A stretch of 64,000 nt of DNA, taken from contig NC_081541.1 in the NCBI RefSeq assembly GCF_901000735.1, positions 992,001 through 1,056,000 of the forward strand, written 5' to 3'. The notes below the pieces were generated by a model. It saw only the letters and a program-made list of their open reading frames with translations, was not told the origin of the DNA and did no database searches. The translations under genes were made by a program, and so were the position numbers. Shown here one piece after another: positions 13,201 through 24,400 of this stretch (position 1 is its first letter; each line of letters opens with the position of its first letter). The stretch comes from Corylus avellana (lineage: Eukaryota > Streptophyta > Magnoliopsida > Fagales > Betulaceae).

Positions 13201-13874
13201 TTACTGACGTCATTGGCTTCACCATTTAAAGGTGTATAAAGGCTACTTTCATCCACGCCCTCATCACTTGCTTGGTATTTATACCCTTTAAAAGTACAGA
13301 ACATCAACAGTATAGCTCCTGGAAAAGACAGCATATCTAATGCTACCTTAATTGATACTTCTTTGCTTAAAATGGCACTGAACAGAGATAAAGCACAGAC
13401 AATTCCAGCAAACAAAAAGGAAATAATGGTCAGTAGCCGCAATGGTGACCTTGGAAGCTTATTTCCCTTAAGGCTCACGGTTAAACTGATCAACAACCAT
13501 GTAAACCCCTGAACCAATACCAGTAACCACCAATTAAGAGGTAAAGCAGTCTTGGTTTTCCTCAACTTCTCCTCTAAATTCCAAATGCCCAAGCACAAGT
13601 ACACAAATCCAAGACAGCCATTGACAATTGCAGAAACTATATGCAAATTTGAAAAGCCTAGCAATCGAGCTCGAATGTGAATTGTTTTCGATGAGGACTT
13701 CCGAATCATATTGAATATGAGCACCGCCAAAAGCAAGATATCGAAGCAAATGATTAATATGTGATTAATACATGACGAGGGATGACTCAAAAACTCAAAA
13801 GTAGAGCTACACGGCTTTCCATCAGTGTCTGCACAACCAGACTCCCCACAGAATATTGTCCACAAGTCCTCCAT
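7255..13874 (-). CDS. ABCC10-like: ABC transporter C family member 10-like (full-size MRP type), copy B, intact
   Basis: Eleven coding exons join in frame with GT-AG introns: 13874-11817, 11588-11268, 11185-11099, 10701-10114, 10026-9862, 9247-8953, 8777-8563, 8483-8178, 8015-7952, 7837-7598, 7367-7255. They total 1,483 residues. Order: hydrophobic TMD0 (about 1-200), TMD1, NBD1 (Walker [10 protein letters not shown] 663-671, signature LSGGQ 753-757, Walker B about 772-777), TMD2, NBD2 (GRTGSGKST 1271-1279, WSQGQ 1374-1378, ILVLDE 1394-1399, H-loop in VAHRIP). This is the plant MRP/ABCC layout, closest to my recollection of Arabidopsis ABCC10. Known family role: ATP-driven export of organic anions or conjugates across the vacuolar or plasma membrane; the substrate of this clade is not established. 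I chose the ATG at 13874 ([12 protein letters not shown]) because an in-frame upstream stretch crosses the splice acceptor at 13901/13902. Confidence 0.93.
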
Positions 13875-15190
13875 AATCCTTGTCTCTTTGCTCTTCAACC
13901 CCTGAATTGCAAACAAGAACATAATTATACACATGCCAAGAACCTTTTTGTATCAATTCTTTAAAGCAGCCAACCAACAGCATACAGGAAGCAAACTACA
14001 ACGAATTTTTGGGGGGAAAAAACAAAGGAAAAGAAGAAAACAATAACGTGCAGCACCATGAAGCTAATGATAAGAGGAAGCGCCCCCATCAAAGAAATTG
14101 CAAGTTCATGGCCAAGATAACATACCGAGCCTCCTTATTACAATGAGAACCAAAATTCTGATAGTTTAAAAGGGTAGCAGACTATGCAGTTAAACTCCAA
14201 TGCAGCTGTCTGCTTGTGAAAATGAGTTGCATAGTGATAACATGTATCGAAGGTAATTTATTCTCAGAATTTCGTGATCTTGAAGTGCACACCCCAATTG
14301 GCATAACAACATAGAGCCACAATTAAGTTCGAGTGCATAAAAAAGCAGAAAAATTATCTTCCCCAGATATAAAAATGAAAAATCAGAGAAGTTTAAGGAA
14401 TCAAAGCTATTAGCAGAGTTGAAATATGATTAATGCTTGTGAAAGAGAGAACACACCTTAATTGGACTAAGAACAAGAGCTTTTTTTCTCTCCTAGCCAG
14501 TAATTCAAACAGAGCTTCGGTGCAAATACTCCTACAAAAGAACCCAATTCAACATTGTCATAGCAAGTTGTGATGCTCAAAGATCAACCAAAACCAGACC
14601 TTTTTAATCATTCAAACTCTCCACGAGGGAGAGAATGGAAAACGAGTACACACAGTCGAACATTAAAAAACAAACAAACAAAATTCCCACGTCAGACCCA
14701 ATGAGAGCCACATGGGCGTTAAAAAAATAATCCATCGAACAATGATTTAAAAAAGACCGATCAAGGAGAAGCATTCAAATTGAATTAAACAACTGAACCA
14801 TCGTACTTATCCCACTCGCTGCCAAAAAAAGAAAAAAAAAAAAGAAAACTGAACCATCATATGATAGGACACACTTTAAGAAAATCATTTTATTGAAAAA
14901 GAAATTAAACCAGCCAAGGATCACACGCAAACCGAAGTCACCGCCGGCCGGTACCTTAACTTCTATCCCTTCACGGCTTCACACACCCAAATGAGTCAAA
15001 TGTGGGAATTTTATATATATATATATATACACACACACATACCGTGCTTCAATCATGTAATCAATTTAAGAGGTTTGGAACTACCTGTGTGAGAGAGAGA
15101 AACGAATGACTGATGATGATAGAAGAATGGGGTCACCGTCGGTTGGAGTCCTATGTCGTCATGGCTCACGTCTCTCGTTACATGGAAATA
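13875..15190 (-). promoter_or_regulatory. 5' leader of ABCC copy B: two non-coding exons and the probable transcription start region
   Basis: The coding exon begins at an acceptor (…gcaattcag|GGGTTG, exon edge 13901). Upstream, a 75-bp exon at 14457-14531 has acceptor …ttttgtag|GAGTA and donor TTAAG|gtgtgt. A further exon ends at 15085 with CACAG|gtagtt and extends upstream to about 15190 (CT-rich, with an upstream ATG). The same signals occur in copy C at 28104, 28662-28736 and 33065. I saw no convincing TATA box, so the exact start is not placed. Confidence 0.55.
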
Positions 15191-17097
15191 CGTGGATCAT
15201 CGTCGCCTCTCTTTCTCTGTCGTCAAGCTAATTTTTAGGAATTTTGTTTGATCAGTATTTTGGTCAATATAATTTTACTTATTTTCTCTAGTTGATTGAT
15301 ATCTCTTGTGAATCATTACGGTGGATTTCATGTGCGTTTTTACTTTTTAATTATTCGCTGAGAGCGACCGTCTCACACTCAATAGCCACACGTCCATATA
15401 TCCCCATGCCATGCATATATATATGCCCAATTAATTCTTATTATATAAACAAAATTAATAATTAAATCACGACTTCTGAATAAAAATACAGTAACTAGCC
15501 TTACTAATTAATTTACGCGTGAAACGCTAGTCATCTTGCGGGTAGCCAAATACAAATCAGCACAAGTAGTCACGATCTTTTCCTTCTTTTTTATTTTCTC
15601 AAATATGATTGTTTAAGCATGTGAGACATGGACATCTATGGTTGGTAAACCTCAATTTAATTATCATAAATGTGCTAATTTCACACTAATCCACCTAACA
15701 AATTAACTATTGCTTTATAATGCAATCGCACGTTGGAAAAATGTCACAAGGTTTAGAATGGTATAAAATTTACAGGAGAAATAAGGCTAGCTGTACGTAA
15801 GTGTTATTTTTTTTCTTTGTTTTTTATTTTAAATATATTTTATTTTTTCAAAGCGGAATACCTCCTCAGCTCTTCGGGAGTATATATATTACATTTGGTG
15901 AGTTACAATACTCCTATATAACTGTTTATTAATTTTTGTAACCAAATTTCAATGTAAATGCTCTAAAGCCGCTACAAACCAGCCACATGGTGCATTTTCT
16001 AGAGCGATCATGTCAATTGAGTCACTTGAGGACCAAAATTGTAATTTTATTTTTGATGAATAATTTTGTCCCTTAAAAATAACTAATAGGTTCTTCTCTA
16101 TTTTAAAATAGAGTTAATTCGTTTGCAATTAGTAAAGGGTCAACCGTCACCCAATGGGCCATCTGACTCGATCTTAGTTTGACTGTTCCTGATAGGGTGA
16201 GTCTTAAGCTTACTAAAATTACCCTTTCCACATGTGTAAGATCAGCCACAAATAATGCACATCCACTCAAGGAAACAAACAAGCAAATCAGTGCACGTAA
16301 ATGGGTAATCCTACAGCCAAAAAAAATGATCCTCCGACCACGATTGCTGTGTCTTTGACCGGTTGGAACCCGTATCTCTCAAGGGCAACAGCGTACGTGG
16401 ACTATTCCCATTACCATCACCACTTGCATCATCTTAAAAAACTTCCATAATTGCCGACCCCTTGTCCGTGTGGTTATATTATAATTAATATTGTGACCAC
16501 CAGTGAAAGTGACAAGTAATTATATATGAATATAATATGATTAGAATTTTTTTTAGGATCGTCTCAAATGTGATGTGGTATTTAAAATTATTAACAAATT
16601 AAAATTTAATAATAATCATCGATCTTAAATTCAATCATAATTTTAAATATTACATTACATTTATAATGACTTTAAAAAGACTACAATCCTACTGATATCA
16701 TTACTTGAAAGATACATTCTCAACATTTAAAAAAAAAAAAAAAAAAATTAAAGAGATCCCAATTATGTAAGAAAGTTAGGCGATCAAAACTTTAATTAAT
16801 ACTTAAAACAAGAAAAGAACTTTAATTAATTTGTGTCGTAATGGGCTAAATTAGTAAATTGACTAACTTTTGTGGTCACAATTTTATCACGTGGAAACTA
16901 TGTAATATTGAAATCATTTTGTACGGTCCATAATGAATTCTCTACATCAAAGGCGCTGCAAGAATCAGCAAGACCATGCATGCATTTTCCCATTCCTTGC
17001 TGGCAATTTTTACATCGTCACCCCGGGCCCATAACTTTAATTTTTTTTTTTTAATTGCAGTCAATTCTAGAAAAAATACATTGTTATATTAGCAAGA
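15191..17097. other. Intergenic part of duplication unit 1, upstream of ABCC copy B
   Basis: AT-rich DNA with no coding signal. It is repeated in unit 2 at about 33.2-35.1 kb with small indels, including different lengths of the (TA)n run at 15417 versus 33381. It probably holds the promoter-distal upstream sequence of the ABCC gene. No regulatory element can be named. Confidence 0.5.
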
Positions 17098-17835
17098 ACA
17101 AAAGGTTAATGATATTTTATACAATCCTAGAAGTTGTCTCTCGGCCCTTCTTTTCAAGAAATAGTTTTGAGAGGAGGAGGGAGCATATCCCTTTTCCCTT
17201 CTGCTCCTCGCCCCTACCCTCTTCCCCTTCCCTCCCCCCCTCCCTCCCCATTTTTTTTAAATGTTTGTAGGTGTTTTTCGATCAGATTAGTAATTTTGGC
17301 ATCTTCGCTATGCGTTCATTCACCTTCTACCATATTGTGTCGTTCATCTCTTCCCCAATTGTTGCTGCTTGTTGGTTATTTGTTTGTATTTTTTGTTTTG
17401 AATAAAATATTTCTTTTCTCTTGATCTGCCCTCATGAGCGAAGATGAATAATTAGGTGTGAGATGTTATTTCTCACGGCCTGGATAGTTCGGTGTGAGGG
17501 TTATCTCTCACGACTAGTTTTAATAAATTTTGCTAGAAAATTTAGCTACCCATATCTTAGATCTAGTCTGCTCGAAGCAGATCTGTCATTTAACTACATG
17601 TATCTCTACATGAGTTAGCAGAATATATATTGAAGTCATAGGTAGCACTTGATTGTAATAATTTTTGTTTGTATCTATAACTTTATAACCTCATAGGCTA
17701 TGATTTTACAGGGTTTTATATTCTGTGCTGTAAGAGCTTTTTGCTCTGTAATGTAATGTTCGTCATTTGATTAAATTTTCAGATTTTCGTTAAAATAAAA
17801 TAAAATAAAATAAAACAACAACAAAAGGTTAATGA
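17098..17835 (+). mobile_element. Retroposon (probable 5'-truncated LINE or similar) with 15-16-bp target-site duplication
   Basis: The sequence ACAAAAGGTTAATGA occurs at 17098-17112 and again, exactly, at 17821-17835. The right copy is preceded by an A-rich tail of repeated AAAAT units (17790-17820). A long exact direct repeat plus an A-rich tail is the hallmark of target-primed reverse transcription, with the element reading on the plus strand. The 708-bp body has no recognisable protein domain. The orthologous insertion is present in unit 2 (35096-35811), so it predates the tandem duplication. Confidence 0.7.
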
Positions 17836-20436
17836 GTGCCCTTACAAAATTGACTAAATTAATCCCCCGCCATGCACACAAAACATAAGATAAGACGTAT
17901 TACTCAGCAAAATAAGAATTGAATAATTACATAGATTTGGAGTGTGAGACACTGTTGTTTTCCCCATTTAATCGGAATAGATCCCATCCGAACATATACT
18001 AAAATAATTAAAGATGGATTTGGCTTTAAGTGCGGTAAAATAAACTGTAGCAGTTTAAATTTAATTTTAAGTTTTTTACGGGGAAAAAAAAAAGTACGTG
18101 ATAGTAAATTTAAACCATTAAAAAATTACAGCATACGAATTGTAGTTAAATACTAGAGATTTGCACAGTTTAGATGCATTAACTAACAGCTACCAAGGTA
18201 TAGTTTATGCCTTTATGGAGTATATATGTGAGAAGTTTAATTATTCCCATACCACAGGAAAACTTCTCAAACCCTTCACTTACTAACATATTATACGGCA
18301 ATCGGCATCACTCATCAGAAAAGCAGAGAGACCAAACCCAGAAAATGGGGGTTCAACGGTAGGATAGACGATGACAAGAACGAAGACAATTATGGTTTGG
18401 TTTAATGAGTGCAGCTGCTTTTTTCGGTACATGATCCTGGCGTTACCAAAATCATTTATTATGATAGCATATATCTCTTTAGTTTAAACTTTATATAAGC
18501 CCATGTACGTGTTGTCTCTGGCCAACGTTCCGGGTACGGGGGATCAATCATTACTGGTCTGATCAGTTCCCAGGAAAAAGTTTGTGTTCTTTGTTTTTTT
18601 TCTCTTTCTTTCTTTTTCATATGCCTTTGTTTAACGTGATTAAAAATAATAATTAAATCAAAAATATGTTCAATGTAATAAAAAGAATTTATGTAGTTTT
18701 AAAAATGGTTTACGAAATTTAAAAACAAAATTTATTTTTTGAGTTTGAATTTTTTTTCTATCAAACCACCAAACTGCGGAGTTCGTAGCTGGACACTGAA
18801 AATTTTTTTTAATAACAAACATTTTACGTCAAAACTACCATAGCCTTAACTTCGTTGGAGTGTTTCGTATAATTTCATTGCCTAATGGACCATTTGACTC
18901 TACTTTTTCAGAGTTTCTTTTGTTGTTATTTTTATTATTGTAATCGGAAAGGTTAATATGATTTTACTCTTTTGTAGGAAGGAAAAAGAAGCCTTTAATA
19001 ATCTTCTTTTGACAGTTGCTAATTAATTATAATTTTATAAGACAGTCTGGCTTTCCACATGCAGTACTGCAAGATCAGCCAGAAGCTCCATGAAATAAAG
19101 GCTCCACTCACCGACCGTGATAACGATTGAAGCAAACAAACAAAAATTGTTCACTTTAAATAGTTAAATGGGTACTCAGGCCCCCTGGGGTAAAGCCGAA
19201 AAGCGATCCCCCGACGGGCCCGACCGATATCACGCAGTTTTGGAGGGTTGGAAGCCATAGCTCTCAAGGACAGACAACAACGTTCGTGGGTCACCATCCA
19301 TCGAATGCCATCACCACTTGCGTCATCATGAAAAAACTTGCCTAGATGCTCAAAGTCCAGCTGTGTGAACTAGAACGATCAGCAAAGTGCAAGTAACAAC
19401 AAAAGCATCAAAACGTTGGGAAAATAGACCAGACAAACTTTAATTATTTTGTTTTGAAGCGGTTGGCCAAATTGACTTTATGTGGTCTTCATTTTTTCAC
19501 GTGTAAACCAATAACGACGTATATTTAAAACATTTTGGACGGTCTATAATGAATCCTAAGCCCATGCAGCATTTTCCCATTCTCTCCTCGAAGATATATA
19601 GTGGCCGCCCTTGGCTCCTGCCCACCCTCAACAAAGGGAGCATGGCTAGCGGCCGGCCACCCGGACACATTACTCTGCCAAATAGTAAATAAGCATTGAA
19701 TATTAATAATTACATATTGCAGGGTTCTGAAAAATATCTCAGATCTTTATTATCCAGATCATCCACCTCCCACCTGTTGGAACGATTTGGGTTGTGCGTG
19801 ATCACTTTATAGGCCAATCTTTGGGTCCCCAACACGTGAAGCAATTTACTTTTGGGTTAAAAAAAAAGTAATAATAATAATAATTGTTGATATATATAAT
19901 TATATATTATATAACATTATTCAATATGCATTAGAGTATACTAGAAGCTACACTGTTATCTCATCGATATCCTATTCTATTGATGGAGTAGTGTCGATCA
20001 ACACTTTAATTTGTGTTTAACAAGAACTTATTTGCATTGCCACATTCAAAAATTAAAATGATAATAAGATAAAAGTATAATTCTTAGCATTATTTTATGT
20101 GTGAACGCAAGTGTGATGGCCACAGGCCACTCACTGAGCTTATTATATAGCACAACATTTTTCATAGCTAGTCCAAAAGGATGGGCTTTGGGCTTTGGGC
20201 AAAATTGGCTTTATTGCTTAAGAAGCTACAATACGGCCCGGAGGATCATGGCCCGGCTCAGTTTGGACCCATCCAACTTAAACTGAATTTATTTATTTAT
20301 TAATAACCCAAAATGTTGCTCGCCTGCGCCAAATGGATTATGTGGCTAAATGCTCTCTGTTAAGCCTAATGGGCTAGAGTCTACTGGGACAGAGACTTTT
20401 TTTGGGTGAGCAAACGTTTGGATTTGGTTAAAGTGG
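17836..20436. other. Intergenic distal part of duplication unit 1
   Basis: No gene is visible. This is the counterpart of 35.8-41.7 kb in unit 2 and contains the empty sites for four unit-2 insertions: LINE at about 18145, hAT-like at about 18513, MULE-like MITE at about 19031, SINE at about 20167. The first 85 bp after 18145 are absent in unit 2. Short frames such as 20101-20286 are conserved only as part of the duplicated DNA and show no protein family. Confidence 0.5.
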
Positions 20437-20948
20437 CATAGCAGGCTAGCCGTTGCAATTTGTAGGACGGGGACATTGGGGATGCAAATAGAACTTTAAA
20501 CCCATAAGGTGTCACCCATTGCGGATGCAAATAGAACCTTAAACCCACAAGTTTTCACACTAAATCCATGGGGGTGGCCCCTTGGTGCCCAAGGGGGTGG
20601 CCAAATGCTCCAAATTTTTATTTTTTTTCCTTTCTTTCTTTTTTTTTTTTGAAAAAAATATATTTTTTTAGTTTTTTTTTTAAATAAAAAAATAAAAAAT
20701 TTAATTAGATGGCCACATCATCACTGATGACATGACCACTTATGCCATGTGTCAAATTTTAATTGGTCCACGTTTCAATGACGTGAACTCCGTTAAGTCA
20801 ACTAACGGTCAATGGGTGGAAAAACCAATTTGATCTGTTATTAAAACTATAGGTACGTTCTGTAATAAAAATCAAATCTTAGGGAAAATAAATAAATAAA
20901 GAAAGAAGTGAAACCTTAAGGTGGTTTTAGTATTTAACCCTTTTTTTC
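20437..20948. mobile_element. Left-truncated MULE-like MITE at the junction of the two duplication units
   Basis: The right end reads ...gtatttaaccc (20930-20940), the same terminal repeat as the intact MITE at 38189-38760. Internal stretches ('aattggtccacg', 'gttaagtcaactaacgg', A/T-rich core and a 'gggggtggcc' hairpin at 20570-20605) resemble that element. The expected left terminus GGGTTAAATAC is not found, so the element is truncated or rearranged. It sits exactly between the end of unit 1 and the start of unit 2. Confidence 0.5.
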
Positions 20949-21409
20949 TTTTTTTTTGTCAACATTGTGGTTGCCCCAATGCATACAAAATAAAATGAAG
21001 CTGATGCTAAATTCAGTAAGGGAGTTATTGCTGTTTTATCTTGAATTTCAACACAAACTTAGGAAAAGGACAAATGCCACCACAATGGTTCAACATAATT
21101 GCATAGCTGGCTAGCTCTTCAAACTTTCTGCATGAATCATGGGTGAATAAACCTATCTACAGCAAATTGGTAGTGGATGCAGCTCATAGAATTGAAGCTT
21201 TTTTGAATTTCTCATATGGAGGGGTGAGACTTGAATATAGCTAGATACATTACACAAGCTAGGATGTGGCATTGCAGCCTCTTCTCCTCAATATCTACCC
21301 CCAGTGATGCTGCACTATCACATCCTACTTCTTACATGAACTATTTTTTTGTTATTTGTTGTTGCTACCAGGCCTGAGAAAAAAGGCTCGATAAAAACTA
21401 TTTTCAGAT

Positions 21410-24400
21410 TCAAAGTGATTCTGCAGACTGAAGATGAGACCAGTATTCCTTGACAAGCTGCCCAAACAGTGATCCTTCTCTCTTCATTAACTTCATTGGC
21501 TCATCATACTCCACTAGTTTTCCTGAAATTGAATGGAAAGACTAACATTAGAAAAATAATATTTAACTTGAAAATTAATTGGTTCACAAATCTCCATCAG
21601 CTTTTCCATTCTTATATATGCCCTTTTGCTTACTTGAAAGGACATTAACTTCAGCTCTTTCCATGCAAGATATATTATACATACAGTTGACAAACACCAT
21701 CAAGAAAAAATTATTCAAATCTGTTCATCACTGTTGAGGGTTAAAGTAATTAATGCAACTCACCATCACTAATAGCAAGAACCATTCCGCAATCCATCAC
21801 TGTTGGTATCCTGTGGGCCACCGTAATCACAGTACAATCAGCAAATTCTGTCCGAATTGTTTTCTGCAGAATCATATCTGTTGCATTATCAATTGATGCA
21901 GTTGCTTCATCAAGCACTAATATCCGACTTCTCCTCAAAAGCGCACGCCCCAAACAGAAACAATTGTCGTTGCCCCTGGCTCCAATTTGATCCATCTTCC
22001 ACAACTGAAAAACAAGTTGTTATTATTATTTTTTATTTTGTAAGACAGGTTGTTTGTAGTCATTGGTGATCAGAACCAAAGTAGGTGCTGCCAACATACT
22101 AAAATAGCAAAGCCTCACCTAAGGAGTCTAAGCCCTGTTCTTTCTCCTTGACAACCTCTTGAAGCTGACACTTCTCAAGAACCTTCAAAGTGGAAACTAT
22201 CACTTATTAAATATTTGCAACCCATGAAATAAACAAAGAAAACAAAAAAAATTTCGTATAGAAGAAAGTTCAACCAAAATACACATAATGACTACTACCG
22301 GTATTGAGCAACCACAGATGGGGGGAAAATGGAGAATTACCTCCCATATTTCCTCGTCAGAATGTTGAGACAAGGGATCTAAATTGAATCTCACAGTACC
22401 AGCAAAGAGAGTGGGATCTTGAGGTATTATTCCAAAACGTGACCGCAGATCATGAAGTCCAATCATGCAAATGTCAACGCCATCTACTACAATCTTCCCT
22501 CCTACTGGCTCCACTAGACGGAAAAGAGCACCTATGAGAGTAGTCTTCCCACTGCCGGTTCTGCCAACAATACCTATTTTTTGCCCTCCTTCAAATGTGC
22601 AACTGATCCCACGAAGAACGAGAGGTGCATCGGGTCTATATCTGATCTGTTTTTACATTACAACTCTCAGACTCTGAGCATAATAACCTTCTTTAATTTA
22701 AGGATTAAAAGCAAAAGAATATTTACCTGCAAATCAAGTATCTCCACTTTTCCCAAAGATGGCCAATTGGTTGGAGGCCGGTTCCCTTCTATTACTTCAG
22801 GGGCCTCACTAGGTATATGCATATATTGATCTAACCTTTCTACAGAAATAATGTAATTTGCTAGAGTGCACTGGTTTTGAATTGAAATGACAAGGGACAT
22901 GTTTAGTGAAAGACCATAAGAAAGTGCCATTCCAATAAATCCTGCAACGAAAGAAGTAATTTTCATTAAAAAAAAAATAAAAAATAAAAAATCTTAATAC
23001 AGATATTTTATGGCTTGGTATGAGTCTTACGTGTATTTCCAAAACCATATCATGTAAATTGAAGCATTCAAAAAAGAACTGTAAATTAATAGAAGATAGC
23101 AACTAAAGGAAAACTATTACTCACCAGAGCCAAAAGTTCCGGGAGGAAGCAAAACCATGCAAAGTGCTGCATTGGCAAGAACAGTTGCACTAAGTATTTC
23201 CAATCTTTGGATCAACCACTCATTTGCTGAAAAAATATGGAAAAAAGGACTAGCATTTGTGTCAACGAGAACAAGATTTTTTGCAAAAAACCGCTCTTCC
23301 TCTTCAAAGGCTCTTATAGTCATGGCTCCTGCTACAGACTCAGCTAGATGATTTGCTACCAAGGACTTGGTTGTGCCATTGATTCGCATCAACTCTTTTG
23401 CAGTTGAAAAATAATATCCCTGTAGATAAGGAATGCCATTATCATTAAATTCACTATCATACAAAAGAGAATTAAAATAAATATTTCCCACCAAAAAAAG
23501 ACGCTTCTGTTTCAGTAGCAGGAGAAGAAAGCTATGACTAGGATACAATTGACATTATCATATGAACATTATCCTCTTGCCCGATTCTTTCTTGAAATAG
23601 GGGTAAGTTTAGCTATTGAATTGGTTTTCTGAGTGATGCATATATCTATTCATCCATTGCACAAAAAAGAGAGGGCCAATACAAACAGGCTAGAAGAAAA
23701 TAAAGGATTTTTCAGTAACATAAAAAATGGTTATAAAGATCGAAATATTACATAACTCAGAATGATCTACATATTATTCCATCTAATCCTAAATCACAGA
23801 TATTTCAATGCCCAGCACCCCCACAAAACACACAAACACACGAAATTCAACAATTTGCCCCTAGAGTCTTCCTCATTTTAATTGGAATCCTGAGTTTCTC
23901 ATATTACTTTGATCTTTTGATTTCAACTTTGAACTGTTCCTAATTCAAAGCAACTGAAAACATTCAACTTAAGCTTGCATTGTGTCAAATGCAGGGAAAT
24001 TTCTCCAGTGAGCATTCCAAATGAATGACAAGTGTATGGTGTTACCTGTAAGCGAATTGCCAGATAAACCATTGGTATGGAGACAAAAAGGACTTGCCAG
24101 GTAACAACAGCCAGTACTCCAAGATTGGAATAAGCATTAGTGGTAGCCACAACAGCAACGATAAAGCTGAAAGGGACATCAAGATCGACGGTACTCAGAT
24201 CAGATGAGACCTGTACAAGAACAAAACAGTACAATGCCATGTTAGTTTCAGTATTCCCTGTCAATCTCTGAACACATTTTCTGTTTGAGATGCATACCCG
24301 ACTAAGTATTCTTCCGAGAGGTGTGGAGTCATAAAAAGACATGGGTGCACGAAAAAGGGAGTTCAGTAGCTGTGAAAATAAAGATTTTGATGATTGAAGA

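Larger units (their letters stand above)
6786..20436. repeat. Tandem segmental duplication, unit 1 (carries ABCC copy B)
   Basis: The segment from the poly-T tract at 6786-6800 to about 20436 is repeated in the same order and orientation as 20949-41698. Landmarks align throughout: the 'aacattgtggttgcccc' start, all ABCC exons, the 5' leader, a retroposon at 17.1-17.8 kb, and the 'ctgggacagagact' end at 20.39 kb versus 41.65 kb. By eye, identity is very high: copy B and C exon 1 proteins differ at roughly 2-3% of positions. Unit 1 lacks the insertions that lengthen unit 2, so it shows the empty sites. Confidence 0.9.

Noticed and set aside
13875..13934. Upstream extension of ABCC copy B to 13934
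   Set aside because: The extra residues lie across a splice acceptor at 13902-13903 and are intron-derived. The family start MEDLW is at 13874.
17055..17424. Plus-strand frames rich in Pro, Ser and Phe
   Set aside because: They are translations of pyrimidine-rich retroposon sequence and are not conserved as frames in the unit-2 copy.
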